Shown piece by piece: positions 1 through 12,200 of a stretch of 64,000 nt of DNA. Source of the stretch: Azadirachta indica (Eukaryota; Streptophyta; Magnoliopsida; Sapindales; Meliaceae); the NCBI GenBank assembly GCA_022749755.1, contig JAGQDM010000070.1, positions 3,312,792 to 3,376,791 on the forward strand, in the 5' to 3' direction. The notes beneath the pieces are model-generated. The model was not told where the DNA came from and searched no databases. It saw only the letters and a program-made list of their open reading frames with translations. The position numbers were made by a program, and so were the translations under genes. Positions within the stretch are counted from its first letter, which is position 1. Every line of letters begins with the position of its first letter.

Positions 1-3000
1 CTTAGCCCTTCACTTCTTTCTTTCCCTCACATCAAGGAGAGCATTCTTCAAGACATTTGAGAAGCATCCTTTCTTCCTTGTTCTTTGGAAGGGAATCCAC
101 TTCTCCTCCTGCCGAAGACTGAAGAGTAAACCTTGCATTCATTCTCTAAGGATTAACAAGGTTAGTAATAGGCTCGACTGCAAGGAGAGAAGGAAGCAGC
201 TTGACTTTCACGACTATCAGGGCACCTACTGAACTAGATGCAACTCAAAAGAAAGCTCCAACTCTATCTAGTGAAGGTTTAGGCTTTCTTTGCCTCGGAC
301 AAGCTTTTTGCTTTCCTTGCGTCTCTTACTTCTGCTTCTGCTAGGTGAAGAAGCTATGAGACTATTGTTAGGCTTATTCGAGCCAGTCTAGTAGGCATCG
401 CTTTCTATCGGAACCGTTAGCCTTAGCCCCATTAAAAAAGCTATCAATCTGATTCCCGAAGTCAAAGTCAAGCTTCCCCACCTGGCAAGAGTGAAACTCT
501 CTCCTTGACGTATTGATGGTTCCATCCTCTCTTAGTCTTGGCTCTGCCTCGTACTACCTTCGCTCCTAACTACCTAAGGCCGAGCTAAGTGCCCTCCTTT
601 CCATCTCCGTCTTAGTAGAGCTTCCACCTCCTTTCAGTTGAAAAGCCAGTTCTTCCGAGCGTCCAGTCTTATGAATCTTAATTGTCACTTCTTTATGACT
701 TCTTGTATGAACAAAGCAAAGTGGAAAAAAGCCTTTTTGAACTAGCCAAGGAAGGAAAGGAAAGCGGGAAAGGTCCGATACAAAGGAAAGGGTTGCGAGG
801 CTTAACGATTTAGAATATAGCTGTTGAGGTGGCACTTGTTCCCCCCCGGGGCGGGGGGGTATATGCCCGTAGCTTTCTTCTGTCACTTCTTTCAGATCAA
901 TGAAGTTGAAAAGTAATAGAAGTAAGGGACCAAGGTACACAAAGCTGTCACTCCAAGAACTCGAAGTCAAGCATCTTCGGGAATATCCAGATTAGTCTGA
1001 AACTAGAGAAAGGATAGGAATCTCCTTTGCAGAGTTTTCTTCTCCAGCTGCTGCCTAATCAGTCGTGGGAGCCGGGAAGTTTTTAATAAGTTATAGATAG
1101 GTGGTCAATGGATCGACCGAAAGCGAATGATGGTACCCAGACAGGACAACTAAACTCTTATCCCCACCAGCATATGATATATTGATGGTACGGCAAAGTA
1201 AAGAGAGGTTCATTCGGAGCGTAGTTAGCCCGATCATAAAGTGCAAGTGCTTTGCCCGACCTCGACGTTCATCTTTTATAGGCTAAATAAGAAAGCTGCT
1301 CTGTTCCTTCCGTTGACCAGCCCTTGTATCTTTATGGGTTTTCTTCGCCAGAGTCAGTCTTCCTTTAGTTTTCCCAGTATAAGGAAAGGAAGGGATTTTA
1401 TCAGCACTAATGCTGCAAATCATTGTACATTCAAGTGGATCGGCATTCCCATTGGGCGGGGAAGCAAGCAGGTGTTTCACCAACACAATCAGACAGATAA
1501 CCAACCGTTAGTGCCACTTGCTCCTACTGTCAAGGGATAAAGTAGACAGTGAAACTTTACCAGAACACCTTTCACTGGTCGGTTGGGCATGATGACGAAG
1601 CGTTGGCAGAAAAGCACAGAGCAAGACGTCAGCTTAGAAGTGAACATGTAACCGTCAATAAGATAATCCCACCCAAGAATTCATAAAAAAAAGCAAGTCA
1701 TTCGGTTCATTCATGTCGGGAGCGGAAGCAAGCGCGACGAGCGAGCCTGTTTTTTTTTAAACTGTCAGTTTTGGTTTTGGCATATCATATAAAGTACTAT
1801 ACTAGTGCAATCGATCAATTCAAGCCTGTAAGGAAAGCGTTCGGGCAAGTGAGAGTGCCCATGGACATGACATGGCTTTGGTTGTTATCACTGCAACTAA
1901 TGAAGAAGAAGTCTTAAATGCCTCCGTACAGTACAACAACAAAAGACTGACAAGACCACCTGCTTCTTTGAATTCAAAATCTTAAGCTTCAGCGGAAATC
2001 TGCTGATCATGTCATGAATGTCTTATCGTAGATTATGCGTAAGCCCTTAGCTTAGCACGTTCGTAACCTGTGAGCAGCCAGCGGATGGCTTCCGCGTTGA
2101 GCCATTGGTTGGCACTGATCTCGTATTGGATTCTTTCCCTTACCGATGCTCCCTCCGTCTTGATTGACAGGTCACCTCCTTTTGCTGCCTGCACTGATCA
2201 CTAGATATTGCCAGGGAGGGTTTAAAAAAGTGTCTGACACTAACCGTATGCCCGGTTGACACATACTAGGTAGGGGTTGAACTCCCAATATCCATACTCC
2301 TCATATCCGGTGCCCGCCTCGCCTGAAACAAACTCCTTGGCCATTCATTAGTAATATTCCCCCTCGCTGGTTTGCCTTTGCCTTTCGTGGTTGGTGACAA
2401 GAAGGGATTTTTTACTTGACTCGCCAGACCAAGAAAGAGATTCACGAATACCAACCATCACTGGAGGAGCAGTTCACATGGCAACATCTCCTTGAATTGC
2501 TGTGATGATTTCAAACCTTTTTTTCATTTGTCGGAGATCTGATCTAACTACGAACTCTTTATCAAATCCATCTGCCCACGGTATGTCATCTGCCCCATCC
2601 CTTCCCGTACCAATTGAATTGGCTTGATCGATCCGGGAGAGGTTCGGTAATAAGAGCATATGGCATATTTCAACAAATGGAGAGAAAGAAGTTTAGTTTG
2701 TGCTAGTAGTGCTTTTTCATACGATAGTGATTCTTATTCTAAGAACAAGCACTCTCATATGAGAAATCACTAGTCTTCCTCTTCCTCCTCCTATTCCTCT
2801 TCTTAAACCTCCTCAGATGTGCGAGCCTGCTTATGCTGATGCTGCCTTTGATGGTGACCCGGCTCAGCCTCGCTACACAAAAAGGTAAAGGGTTCAGATG
2901 AGAGTAATTGAGTGTATGCCGTCCCGGTTAGTGTCAGTCTAGCATAGGTTAATTCCTCGTAAGAAGAGGTTTCTCCTTCACTGTCTAGCTAGTCTTATTG

Positions 3001-6000
3001 GATTGAACCTGTAGCTCTATCCATCTCAGCTACCTACCTGCACTACCTGCCTGCCCTACCTGCCATACCTGACAGTCCCTATCTGTCCTTCTTTAGCTCA
3101 TGAGATAGATCCCGAACCTGTGAGTATGAAGTGAAACAAGCTAGCCTTTTCTCTTTTTGGCAGAGGCATAGCACCCGAACTCTCTGCTCGATATCGTGAA
3201 GCTTTCGGCACCTTACTTCTCTTTTCTTTGTGAGAGCTCTTAGGGAGCTATGAGAGCGAGGAAGCAGAGATAGCTATTAGGGAGCTATGAATGAGGGAGG
3301 GAGCACTATTCTATTAGGGAGAAAAGTCCGAATTTGCATATAGAAATGAGGCGCATTGAGCGAGCAGTGAAGCCCCTCTCTTCATTTAGTCAATTTGTGC
3401 AGTCTTTTGACGTGAGAGTCGAAATTCTCTTTTTTGTTCCGTTGGTCGATCGTTCTCTTCATTCGATCACTCTCCGCTTCAAAGATAGGGCGCTTTTCTT
3501 GGCTATCGTTGATAAAGGGAAGGGCTAGGTCCGCCCCGTCCGTCCCAAATGAAGGATCATAGGATCCCAACTCTCTTTATAATGCTCTTTTTCTACTAAG
3601 GTAAGGGCCGTGTTTGCGCACCTAGCGCGCATTGAGCGTGGATGGCGGGCGGGCTTGGTGGGCGGACAAGGCTCGTATTGTAGAATTACATTATCCTCCC
3701 TCACGGAGAAGCGCTCCGGGCAGCCGGGTGTTCTAGCCCCGGTAAATAAGGATTCCCCCTAACTCACCAGCTTTCTGTTGCGCGATAGCGCGTGGAGGAC
3801 AGTTTTGCGGCTGCGGCGCCTGCTCTACCCGCGTCTTTTTATTTATTACTGTTCTCGAACATTTTTTTTTTATTCTTAAGCTCTATTTGGTTCTCTGTCG
3901 GTTTCCAAAACACCTTTTCCTGGTTCCGGTCATAAAGGGCTTGAAACCGCAACTGCCCTTGATAACAGGGCGGGCAAACTCTGTTCCGTGAGCGGAGGGT
4001 GGGAAATGACAAAGCCTTAAGCATTTGAATCTGTATCACTATCTCCACCCACAGAGGAATAAGCAGACACAACAAGATATCCTGATCTCTCATCGACTAA
4101 ATCAGTCGAATCCGCAGTCTCGGCCGAACCGACGACACATCAAGTTTACCCCGAACCAAGGGATCCTGTTGACCCTGAACCAGTAGTTTCCAGTTTTTCC
4201 TGAAGCAGCGGATATAAATATCAAAGAAAAGTACATGAGGCAAGAAAAAAAAAAATTGAGGCAGAGATAAGGAAGTCATATTCAATCAAATAAATATTGT
4301 TTTGACTCCTTTTTTTTTTTTTTTTTATGTCGATTAGCAAGCAAGACCTAGCAAGGAGTGGAGTGGCTATTCTAGGTTTCCTTTAGGTTCTTTCTTCCCT
4401 TTAGCAAGTAGAGCCCTTCCCCTTCAAGTAGAGCTAGTCTAAAAGTAGAGTTTCTAGCCTAGAAAAAAATCCTCACTCCAGAGCTAGTGCTTTTTAGCTA
4501 GGGCTAACAGAATCGTTCAGTAGGATTGTCGATTATCAACAACTATAAAATAGTAGCTGTGAAGGCTCTCTTTGAAGCTCGTTGCTCACTGACACCTAGC
4601 AGGTATGTCTTCAGTAGGTCTCCTCTCTGTCTGATAGATAGATAGTAGGTCTGTCTCTTCTCTTAGTAGGTCTCTTCTCTTTAGTAGGTTTCTTTTCTCT
4701 TTAGTAGGTCTGTAGCTAGAGTAGCTCTAACCCTTTCTTTCTAAAGTAGGTCTACTAGTAGGTCTGTAGAGTTTGCTCACCCTTCTTAAAGTAGTTCTTC
4801 TTAGGGTTTTCTTAAAGTAGTTTTCTCTTAGGGGCTTTGTATTTTCTCTTGCGACTTCTTTCTTCTTCTCGACAATAGAGCAGGTCAGCTGTATCACTTT
4901 AGCAAGTGTAACATTTTTATAGCTATATAGCTGTTGTATCACTTGAACTGCAGGTGTATCGCTTTTCTAGTTTTTTTCGTCTGTTGTTGATGATACATCA
5001 CTTTCATAGCATAGCAGGCATAGCAGTAGTAGTAGCTGTAGCAGGCGCGGTTGTATGGCTTTGTTTGTATAGCTGTTCTATGGCCGTTGTATGGCTTTCC
5101 TTTCGTTTAGTAGTTGTATGACTTTCATAGCACAAGTAGTAGTAGGGATAGGTAGCTACAAGTAGTAGCTTGAATGGGAAGAGTTGTTTTAGTTGTTCTT
5201 GAAAGAAGGAGTGCTTGAAACAGAGCTAGTTGAAACCTTCTTAAGGCAAGAGTGCTTGAAGAGAGAGCTACCCCCAAAGGAGGAGCTGTATACGCAAGGT
5301 CTAAGCTTTACATATAAGTCTTTGTCTCCTCGGTACCCCTTCCCTATTATTCTTCCTCTGTAACAGCTGCCTCGCTAGCGAAGGGTCTTTCAAGCCCTGA
5401 GCAAGCTGAGTGCTTAGCACTGAATTAGTAGCACCACTTGTACCACTTCTACCACTTGCATAGCATATCGGTAGTAGCTACAAGGTAACAAGAAGAAGAG
5501 CTACAAAAGCAAGAGGTACAAAAGGTATGGAATTCTTTCTTTCTGTGCAGTAGCATTAGCAGTGGTAGGGCTGGTTTCTCCCTTCCTTTCATAGCGGTAG
5601 TACTACAAAAGAAGAGAGCTACAAAACAAAAGAGTACACCTAAAGGTAGAGTTACGGAATCTCAGGAGTAGGCATCACAAGACAGAGCTGCCTAAAGAGT
5701 AGCACCTCTAGACAGAGCTAGACAAGAGTACACCTGAAGCAAGAGCTAACTAAACCAAGAAGAGAACCTCAAGAAAGAGGAGCTAACCATCTAACTAAAG
5801 AGTTGCAGTCCGGGGGAGCGATACGAAGGAATGGATGCACTGTAGCTATGGCGGGCGAGGTTCCTGATCAACGAAAGAAAGCCCGCTCATAACAGAGCTC
5901 ATGACCTTTGAAAAATAGGGCATTCGCTCCTCACTCATAACAGAACTCCCCCTGGAAGTGACAGATCTATCACTGTCGGTCACGTGAGCGCCAGACCTGC

Positions 6001-6726
6001 TAGAGATGGAAGGGCACCACTGATTATTTTACGGAACTCGGAGCTTTCCTACGAACAGCGCTCAGGAGCCATCAATAAGAAAGAGGAGCAGCTCGAGCAA
6101 GGTAGAGTCTATCAAAGAATCATGTTTTAGTCGAGTGGGTCAACCCCCTATACTATTATATAGAGTGGGTAAACCCTACGGAGCTTTCAGTCTCGTGTCT
6201 ATAAGACCCTACGATCCGCTCCAGGTAAGATGACCCCAGCTACCACTGATCGAACCCTAGATGGCATTGATCTGAACACCTTGACCTTGGTGGGATAAGA
6301 TCTAGGGAACCTTAGAAAGGTCTCCGTTTACATGATCAGTAATATAATGAATGAATCATAGAAAAGATTAAAGAATTAATTAGACTCTTCTGTCCAACAG
6401 CGAACCGCGGCCGCTAAAGGAAGGGCATTGGTTCGCTTTCGTTTGTGGAACGCCCATGCATGAATGAAGTGAGGCTGCCCGACAAGCAGAAGCAACCACT
6501 TCGTTCGGAAACTCAATCAAAAGAAAAGGCGAACACCCGAAGGCCTCTGACTCTTACTACCCAACCGTGTACATTCTACATACGAGATGCTTCCATCACG
6601 TCCGGGCCGCCGCCTTCAGCCGGAGTAAGAGTAAGAGTTGCCCTAAGTCCCATGTCTCGTAGACCCGCGCGCAATCAATATGGAAAGACCCGGCAGATCG
6701 TAGCATATGTTCTGCGAGCAAGCAGG
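1..6726. other. Gene-free spacer, left end
   Basis: I see no recognisable gene here. Open frames up to 134 codons exist (for example 566-970 minus), but none resembles a plant mitochondrial protein and their composition is like the surrounding spacer. Minor structures are short degenerate runs: ctacctgc-type units around 3029-3075, a repeated tagggagctatga at 3241-3253 and 3278-3290, and a long T run near 4310-4327. The repeat-rich part 4550-5770 is listed separately. Confidence 0.6.
4550..5770. repeat. Degenerate short-repeat tract (agtaggtct / agtagtagct family)
   Basis: The 9-mer agtaggtct and close variants recur many times between about 4610 and 4770, often followed by ctcttct. After about 4980 the text shifts to tagcagtagtagtagctgta-like words and then to agagctaca/agagctacc words up to about 5770. 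The units are not in exact register, so this looks like a decayed simple-sequence or minisatellite-like tract. No gene is visible in it. Confidence 0.5.
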
Positions 6727-7700
6727 TCACTCAGTGGTTCGGAGAAGCGAGGTACTAGTAAGGAACAACCACCTTTCGTCGGGCAGGACAGCCAGCCAAG
6801 AAGAATCGTCTTTCCCTCCTATTGAATTCCGATAGTACCGAGAGAGATGGGGGGGCCGGCAGCTGTGCCCTAACTCACTCCTTTGAGTAAGAATTTCCTT
6901 TTTCCAATTCCGACAGCGATCCGTGGTGTGCCCTCCATTTGGATGGAATTGACAATATACATTCAGGTTCCACCTTGGAGGAAGAGGGTCTGGCAAAGTT
7001 AGGAAGAAGTTGAACTAAGCCTTGCTTGAGCAACCAACATGGGGAGAATCAGGCTCAATGGGAGGCGACGAGGCGTCAACTGTCTGGTTGGCCTCTGATC
7101 GCTGCTGCTCCCATTGTTGTTCCCATAACTATAGGAAGTCCTTCTTTATGCTGTTGCTGCACAGCACAGGCGATGGAGATTGAGATTCAACCGTCCTTGA
7201 GGGGCCGGGGAAATAGCGCTAATTTCATTGCTGGTTTGATTCCCACGGTTCCCGTGCCTGTGGTTTTTCTTGTTTCTGTTCCACTCTTCATCGGATTGGG
7301 CGGCCCTTGATCCTAACCCTCGGAAGGCGCTTCGGCCAGGAGAGGAATCGCAGCTTCTTTGCTTGCAGGAAACCCCCCACTTTCATGAAATATTCCATTC
7401 TATTTCCCCTCTTAATTAAAGACTCGAAGTCCCAATATTCTCCCATCAAGATGTTACTGGCCAACGGGTTGTTCGTCGTCTTGAGGATCATGTCGATCTG
7501 GTCACTTTCGTTCACTGGTTGGAGGCTGTGGCCCTGAATCTCCCCACATAAGCGGGAAACGACTCATCTGGCTTTTGATGCATAATCTCACACTCGTGGC
7601 GTGTTGGGGCGACATCGATATTGTGACAAAATTGCTTGATGAACAGATCGGCCATCCTATTATTCCCTCTATGCCTAAGCCTACCTACAGAGCTGACCGA
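6727..7700 (-). pseudogene. Ty3/gypsy retrotransposon gag fragment
   Basis: On the minus strand the segment from about 7700 to 7540 reads as a Retrotrans_gag core: a MADLFIKQF block, then HNIDVAPTR, then ESFPAYVGRFRA, the usual order in plant gypsy gag proteins. Further downstream, around 6954-6913, comes a zinc-binding motif of the form YCQFH...GHTTDRC followed by RNWKKEI, which in this family marks the end of gag. The pieces lie in different frames with stops between them, so the gene is dead. No LTR, protease or reverse transcriptase was recognised next to it. Calling the family gypsy rests on these motifs only. The boundaries are approximate. Confidence 0.65.
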
Positions 7701-8485
7701 AGGGACTAAACTATATTCTTAATCAATCGGTCGCTCCGCTCCCTTACACTTCCTGCTTACCGGTCCTTAACAAACTCCCTACCAATGGTTTTGATTAGAC
7801 GGCCCCATATCTCTTTCTGCGGATTCCCTACCTGCTTGTGGAAGTGGTCGGGCTACCAGGTGGATGCTAAAACTAAAACTCTTTCTTCTCAACTGTGTTC
7901 TTTTACACAGAATAACTAACCTTTGGAAAGAAAAGCACTCACTGATATCTAACCCCAAATTCCTAAGGGGAAGGTAGACGCGAGTATGCGACAGGACAGG
8001 AATTTATATCCACCTAAAAATCAGTTCTTCCAGAACCCGCAGGAGAGTAGGATACATTAGACTCGGGCTGGCGAAATCCATTCGGTCAAGCAAGATAGGA
8101 CTCGCGTCCACTCTGAACCTATGGGTCTAACCGGCCCGAGCCTAAGACTCCCTTACCGAGAGAGAGAGACTTACTTTCTAAACTCTCCCACCCTCATAGC
8201 GCTCCGCGACTAGGGCACAGTCTAGAGATAGACTGACCCCTAGCTTACACGTAATCCATACAGTCCCCGCACTGCCAATCTCTGAGGCGCAGACAGACTA
8301 CAGGTATCAGTCCTTTCATAAAGATAAGTACTCGTTGAGATTGAATCTCAACCGCCGAGTCGCGCAGAAGAGTACGCGCGCTAGTATTTCGTTTTTCAGC
8401 GCTTCTTTTCAGCCGTAGCGCGCTAGCGCGCGGGACTTTTGAAGCAGGGCATTCGTCTAGTAAAGGTGAAACGTCTTTAGTGTTG

Positions 8486-8953
8486 TTAATACCTCTCTTC
8501 CTTCTCCCTTCCGTTAAGGGTCAAAGAATAACGATATAAGCAGCTATTAGGCCCGGTTAGGTATGAAATTACTAGCTTTCCTAGACGCTTGTGCCAAACA
8601 CGGAAGTCTTCTTTAGAGGTGGAAGGATGAGGAACGGATGTAGAAGCTGCATTGCCCAAAACTTTACCAGTATCTAATAAGTCAATTCCTTCTCGTTCAC
8701 GAGCCAATTCTCATACCGTCCTGAAAGACACAATAAGAAGGAGCGTAGCCATATACATTGTGAGATTTTCAGAAATGGCTAAAAGAAGGTTTTTATCTAA
8801 CCCAGGCACATGGAAAACCTTGGAAAGAGAACCAGAAGGAAGTGAGACTGTTCCTCTTCCTATTCCTTGAAGAGTTTCACCATTAGCAAGGGCAATTGAA
8901 AGATTACCGACATCGTTTGAAAGATAAGAGAAGTCGTCAGTTGACCCGGCCAT
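8486..8953 (-). pseudogene. Ty1/copia polyprotein fragment (GAG-pre-integrase region)
   Basis: Two overlapping minus-strand frames join into a copia-like order. First comes a protease-distal stretch with LANGETLQGIGRGTVSLPSG and VFHVPGLDKNLL (about 8890-8790), then LAREREGIDLLDTGK and the FRVWHKRLGK motif (about 8710-8580). VPGLDKNLLS and (V)WHxRLG are hallmarks of the GAG-pre-integrase segment of plant copia elements. A frameshift separates the two parts and the following integrase is absent. The frame just upstream (minus, 9179-8937) is acidic and proline-rich and was not identified. Confidence 0.7.
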
Positions 8954-9299
8954 GGTTGGCCCTTTTCTTTTGGCGGTGGCTTACTTGCATAGTGACCTTT
9001 TTTTGAAACTCGACGCGGGCACTGCTAGACGATAGAGATTTCCATTTTGTATAGTCAATTAGTTGTGGGCACTTTGTTCGTCGATCTACAGTAAAGAGAT
9101 CAATTCTACCTTCCTCAGCTGAGGGATCGGGTTCCTCTGGAGGTGCTTCCACGGGTTCAGGAGATATGTTAATATCCATTTCAAAAGCAGAAGCTTAGGG
9201 ATCCCTCTTCCTTTCTTCTGGAAGGCCGTTCTAGGTACGCTTAACGCTAGGTCAACATCCCTCATGACGGACCCATGAAAGGCGCTTAACTCACGGTTT

Positions 9300-12200
9300 C
9301 CCCTAGACAGATTTGAGGAACAAAGTAGCTTGACCGAGAGGGAGAGAAACTCGAAGCCACTGAAGTGAGGGCGGAAGTTGGGGCTGAGGTCCCTAGTGAA
9401 GTTGAAACGGGTACGGGAGGAGTCCTTCGTTCAAGAGCAGGAAATTTCGTCTCATCAATCGATTCATCTTTTTCAAATCAACTAGGAGAGGTTTTCCACT
9501 AAACAGCGGTAAAGTATACAGCTTGGGTTAAGTTATAGAGTATAAAGAGGACTAGAAAGGTTCTAATCCGTCGTTGGTCTCAAGTCCACCTCCAACGGAA
9601 CGGATTGCAAGGTTGAAGTCCCGCTTTTGGCAAAGCTAACCCTTTGACTCCTTCAGGCAATGCCAGGCTAGGTAAAAACCGCTGCTTCGAGTTACTCGAG
9701 CCTCAGCTCTGAGAACAGGGGCATGCCAGCTTGTTGATGCACCTAGGCGGACAGCAAGCAAACAAGCTCAAAGGCCATTTGCGGGAATTTCACACGGCTT
9801 AAACCTCCCTCATGTACAATCTACTACCATCAGCTATGTCAAACTCAAAAGTCTTTCTCTAGGCAGATTTGAGGCAAGCGATCCAAAAGGAACTTCTCAT
9901 AGTGCTGAGATCTCAGATTCAAAAGCTTATTCTGGGGAATCTGCAAATGCTGCCCCTCCTCGAAGCTAACCGGAACCAGCTAACTAACTGGTGGAATCCA
10001 TCCCCCCTTGAAGCTGCCGGGTGGAATACTACTCCTTCCTTTGTCCTTCGGTTAGTTCCAGAACCGAAGAGGTCATGAGGTCATCAAGGAAGAAGCGAAG
10101 CTGTTGGCAAGAAGAACAACGGACTAATGAGTGCTTGACTGCGGCGAGACCGGCTGCTTGATTCACTGAGTCACTGCTTGTGACTGCCTCTCGTAATGGA
10201 GGGATATCCTGGGGCCGAGTAAGGTCCCACTTTCTTTCTTGCTGATAGCCACGGTCCCACTCTCCTTCTTGTCGATAGCTACCTATGCGGGCAGCAAGTA
10301 AACGCCCTCAATGACCATTGTGACTTTTAAGCCGAGTGAAACTCTCTTCTCGCGGGTAAATATTCATACGTTAGGGATGGTTAGCTTTGCTTTCCTTAGT
10401 TGATTTTGCTTCCTATTAGCCCCTTCTTCTTCTGCCTTAAACTAATCAATAGTGCTCGCTTTGAATCAATCTAACTAGAAAGCCCCTACTTTCATATCGC
10501 TACGCCCCTTCCCTTTCTCTTTCACTCTAAAATCACTGAATTACAGGGCGTAGAAGCCTTGACAGACGAAACCACTTTGCTGAAAGTCCCTCTTTCTGTC
10601 TTTGAATAAGGCTTCGAACCCGACTTCCTACTCTCGTACCTATCGAACGGAGACTGAACTTAGGCACTTGAAGACTGAAGTGTGAAAGCCCCCCACTTCA
10701 CTGAAACGAATCCCTCGCTTTTCTAAGAAAGATCAGAGTCAGTCACCTTTTCTAATAGAATCTAATAATCAGTCCCGTGCCAAGCCCGAAGGCAAAGGCA
10801 CACAGAACGAATCCCGTCCTACCTTTTTTCTAATCTATGGTTTCCGTACCCATGCCCTGACTATCTTTATTCTCGCTTCCCAAATAACTAACTATATCAC
10901 TTTCCCCTATCGATAGTTCTATTTAAACCTGAGCTAACAAGCCCTATTCGAAGTTCTACCTGCCTGAAACAACCGGCCTAGAACAAGGAATAACCGGAAC
11001 TGGCCTTTCTTCTACGCACCTTGCCCCAAGAGTCCTGCGCCGTGCCAAGCATAATATTAGGATGATGCCGCCGAAAGAGGACCGTTCAAGACGGCTAAGA
11101 AAGAGTCGTGCTGTGAGCAGAGGAGGTTGACTAGAGCATCTCATTGACCTCGAGAATACCTATGAAGAGTGAGAAAAGCCCGACTGGATTGTAAATACAG
11201 AATAGATCGCGTTTGAAGATGCCCGCAGGACGAAGTCATTAGAAGGACGAGCAAGAAATAAAGTACCTCCGTTCCATTACTACGGCTTGCCCGCGTGGAC
11301 AGAAAGTCTTCCCCCGAGCTTGAGCTTATAATGATTCAGCACTCCCGACTGGACTAATTATATTATTACTCTATTAAGTCGTGATCAAATGCCTTTCTTC
11401 GCCCTAGCCCAAATTGATCAATGGACAGAGCTCCAACGACAAAAGTCAATACCAGAAAGTACAGTTGCCCGAACCTACTCATTCCTTTTCGCATTTCCCT
11501 CTCATCCTAGATTTCCGCTCACCTCCTCTTCGTCTAATATCTCTTCCTCGATAGCTTTTCAGCAGAGGGGATGTTCACATCTTCAGCTCACGAGTACCCA
11601 TCCATCTTTGCAGGCTCACGGACCGGAGATTGGACAAGTAAACTTCCCTTAATAAAGAGCAGAGGCTCACCGAACGAAAGAACCAAGTAAACTTCCCTTA
11701 TAGTGGTGCCTTGCCCGCAGGAAGACTGAACTAATCAAGGGTTCAATGTAATTGAGTGCTCGCTTCTTTGGCCTGAGACGAATGGATCTAACCCCACGGA
11801 GACTGCTAACAACGGGAAAGCAAAGCTAACCTGAACTCGCCCTGGGAAAGATAGTAAGCAAGGCTGAGAGGAGGCCTATTAGCAGCCGTTCTCTTATATA
11901 CGATACCCACCTTCAAGAAGTCATCACTCTGTACTTTCTTCCTTAGCAGCTTGACTTTAGTATTCGTACTTAGCCCGCGATGAGAAGATGAAAGCGAAGC
12001 TAACCTTCACACAAGGCTTTTCCCCCGCTTAGGACAAGAAAGCTTGAGGAGGTAAGAGCCCTATCTTTGATTGAAGAGGCTAGAAAAGGTATACTACTTC
12101 TAACTAGAAGCTTAAAGGCCAACTATCGGGACAGAAAGACTTTGTTGCCCCGCCCCCGCTGCTATACTCTCTTTCTCCTGAAGCTGGAAAGCGGATTGGC

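Noticed and set aside
566..970. Minus-strand ORF of 134 codons
   Set aside because: No recognised similarity; includes a translated C/G homopolymer hairpin (PPRPGGE).
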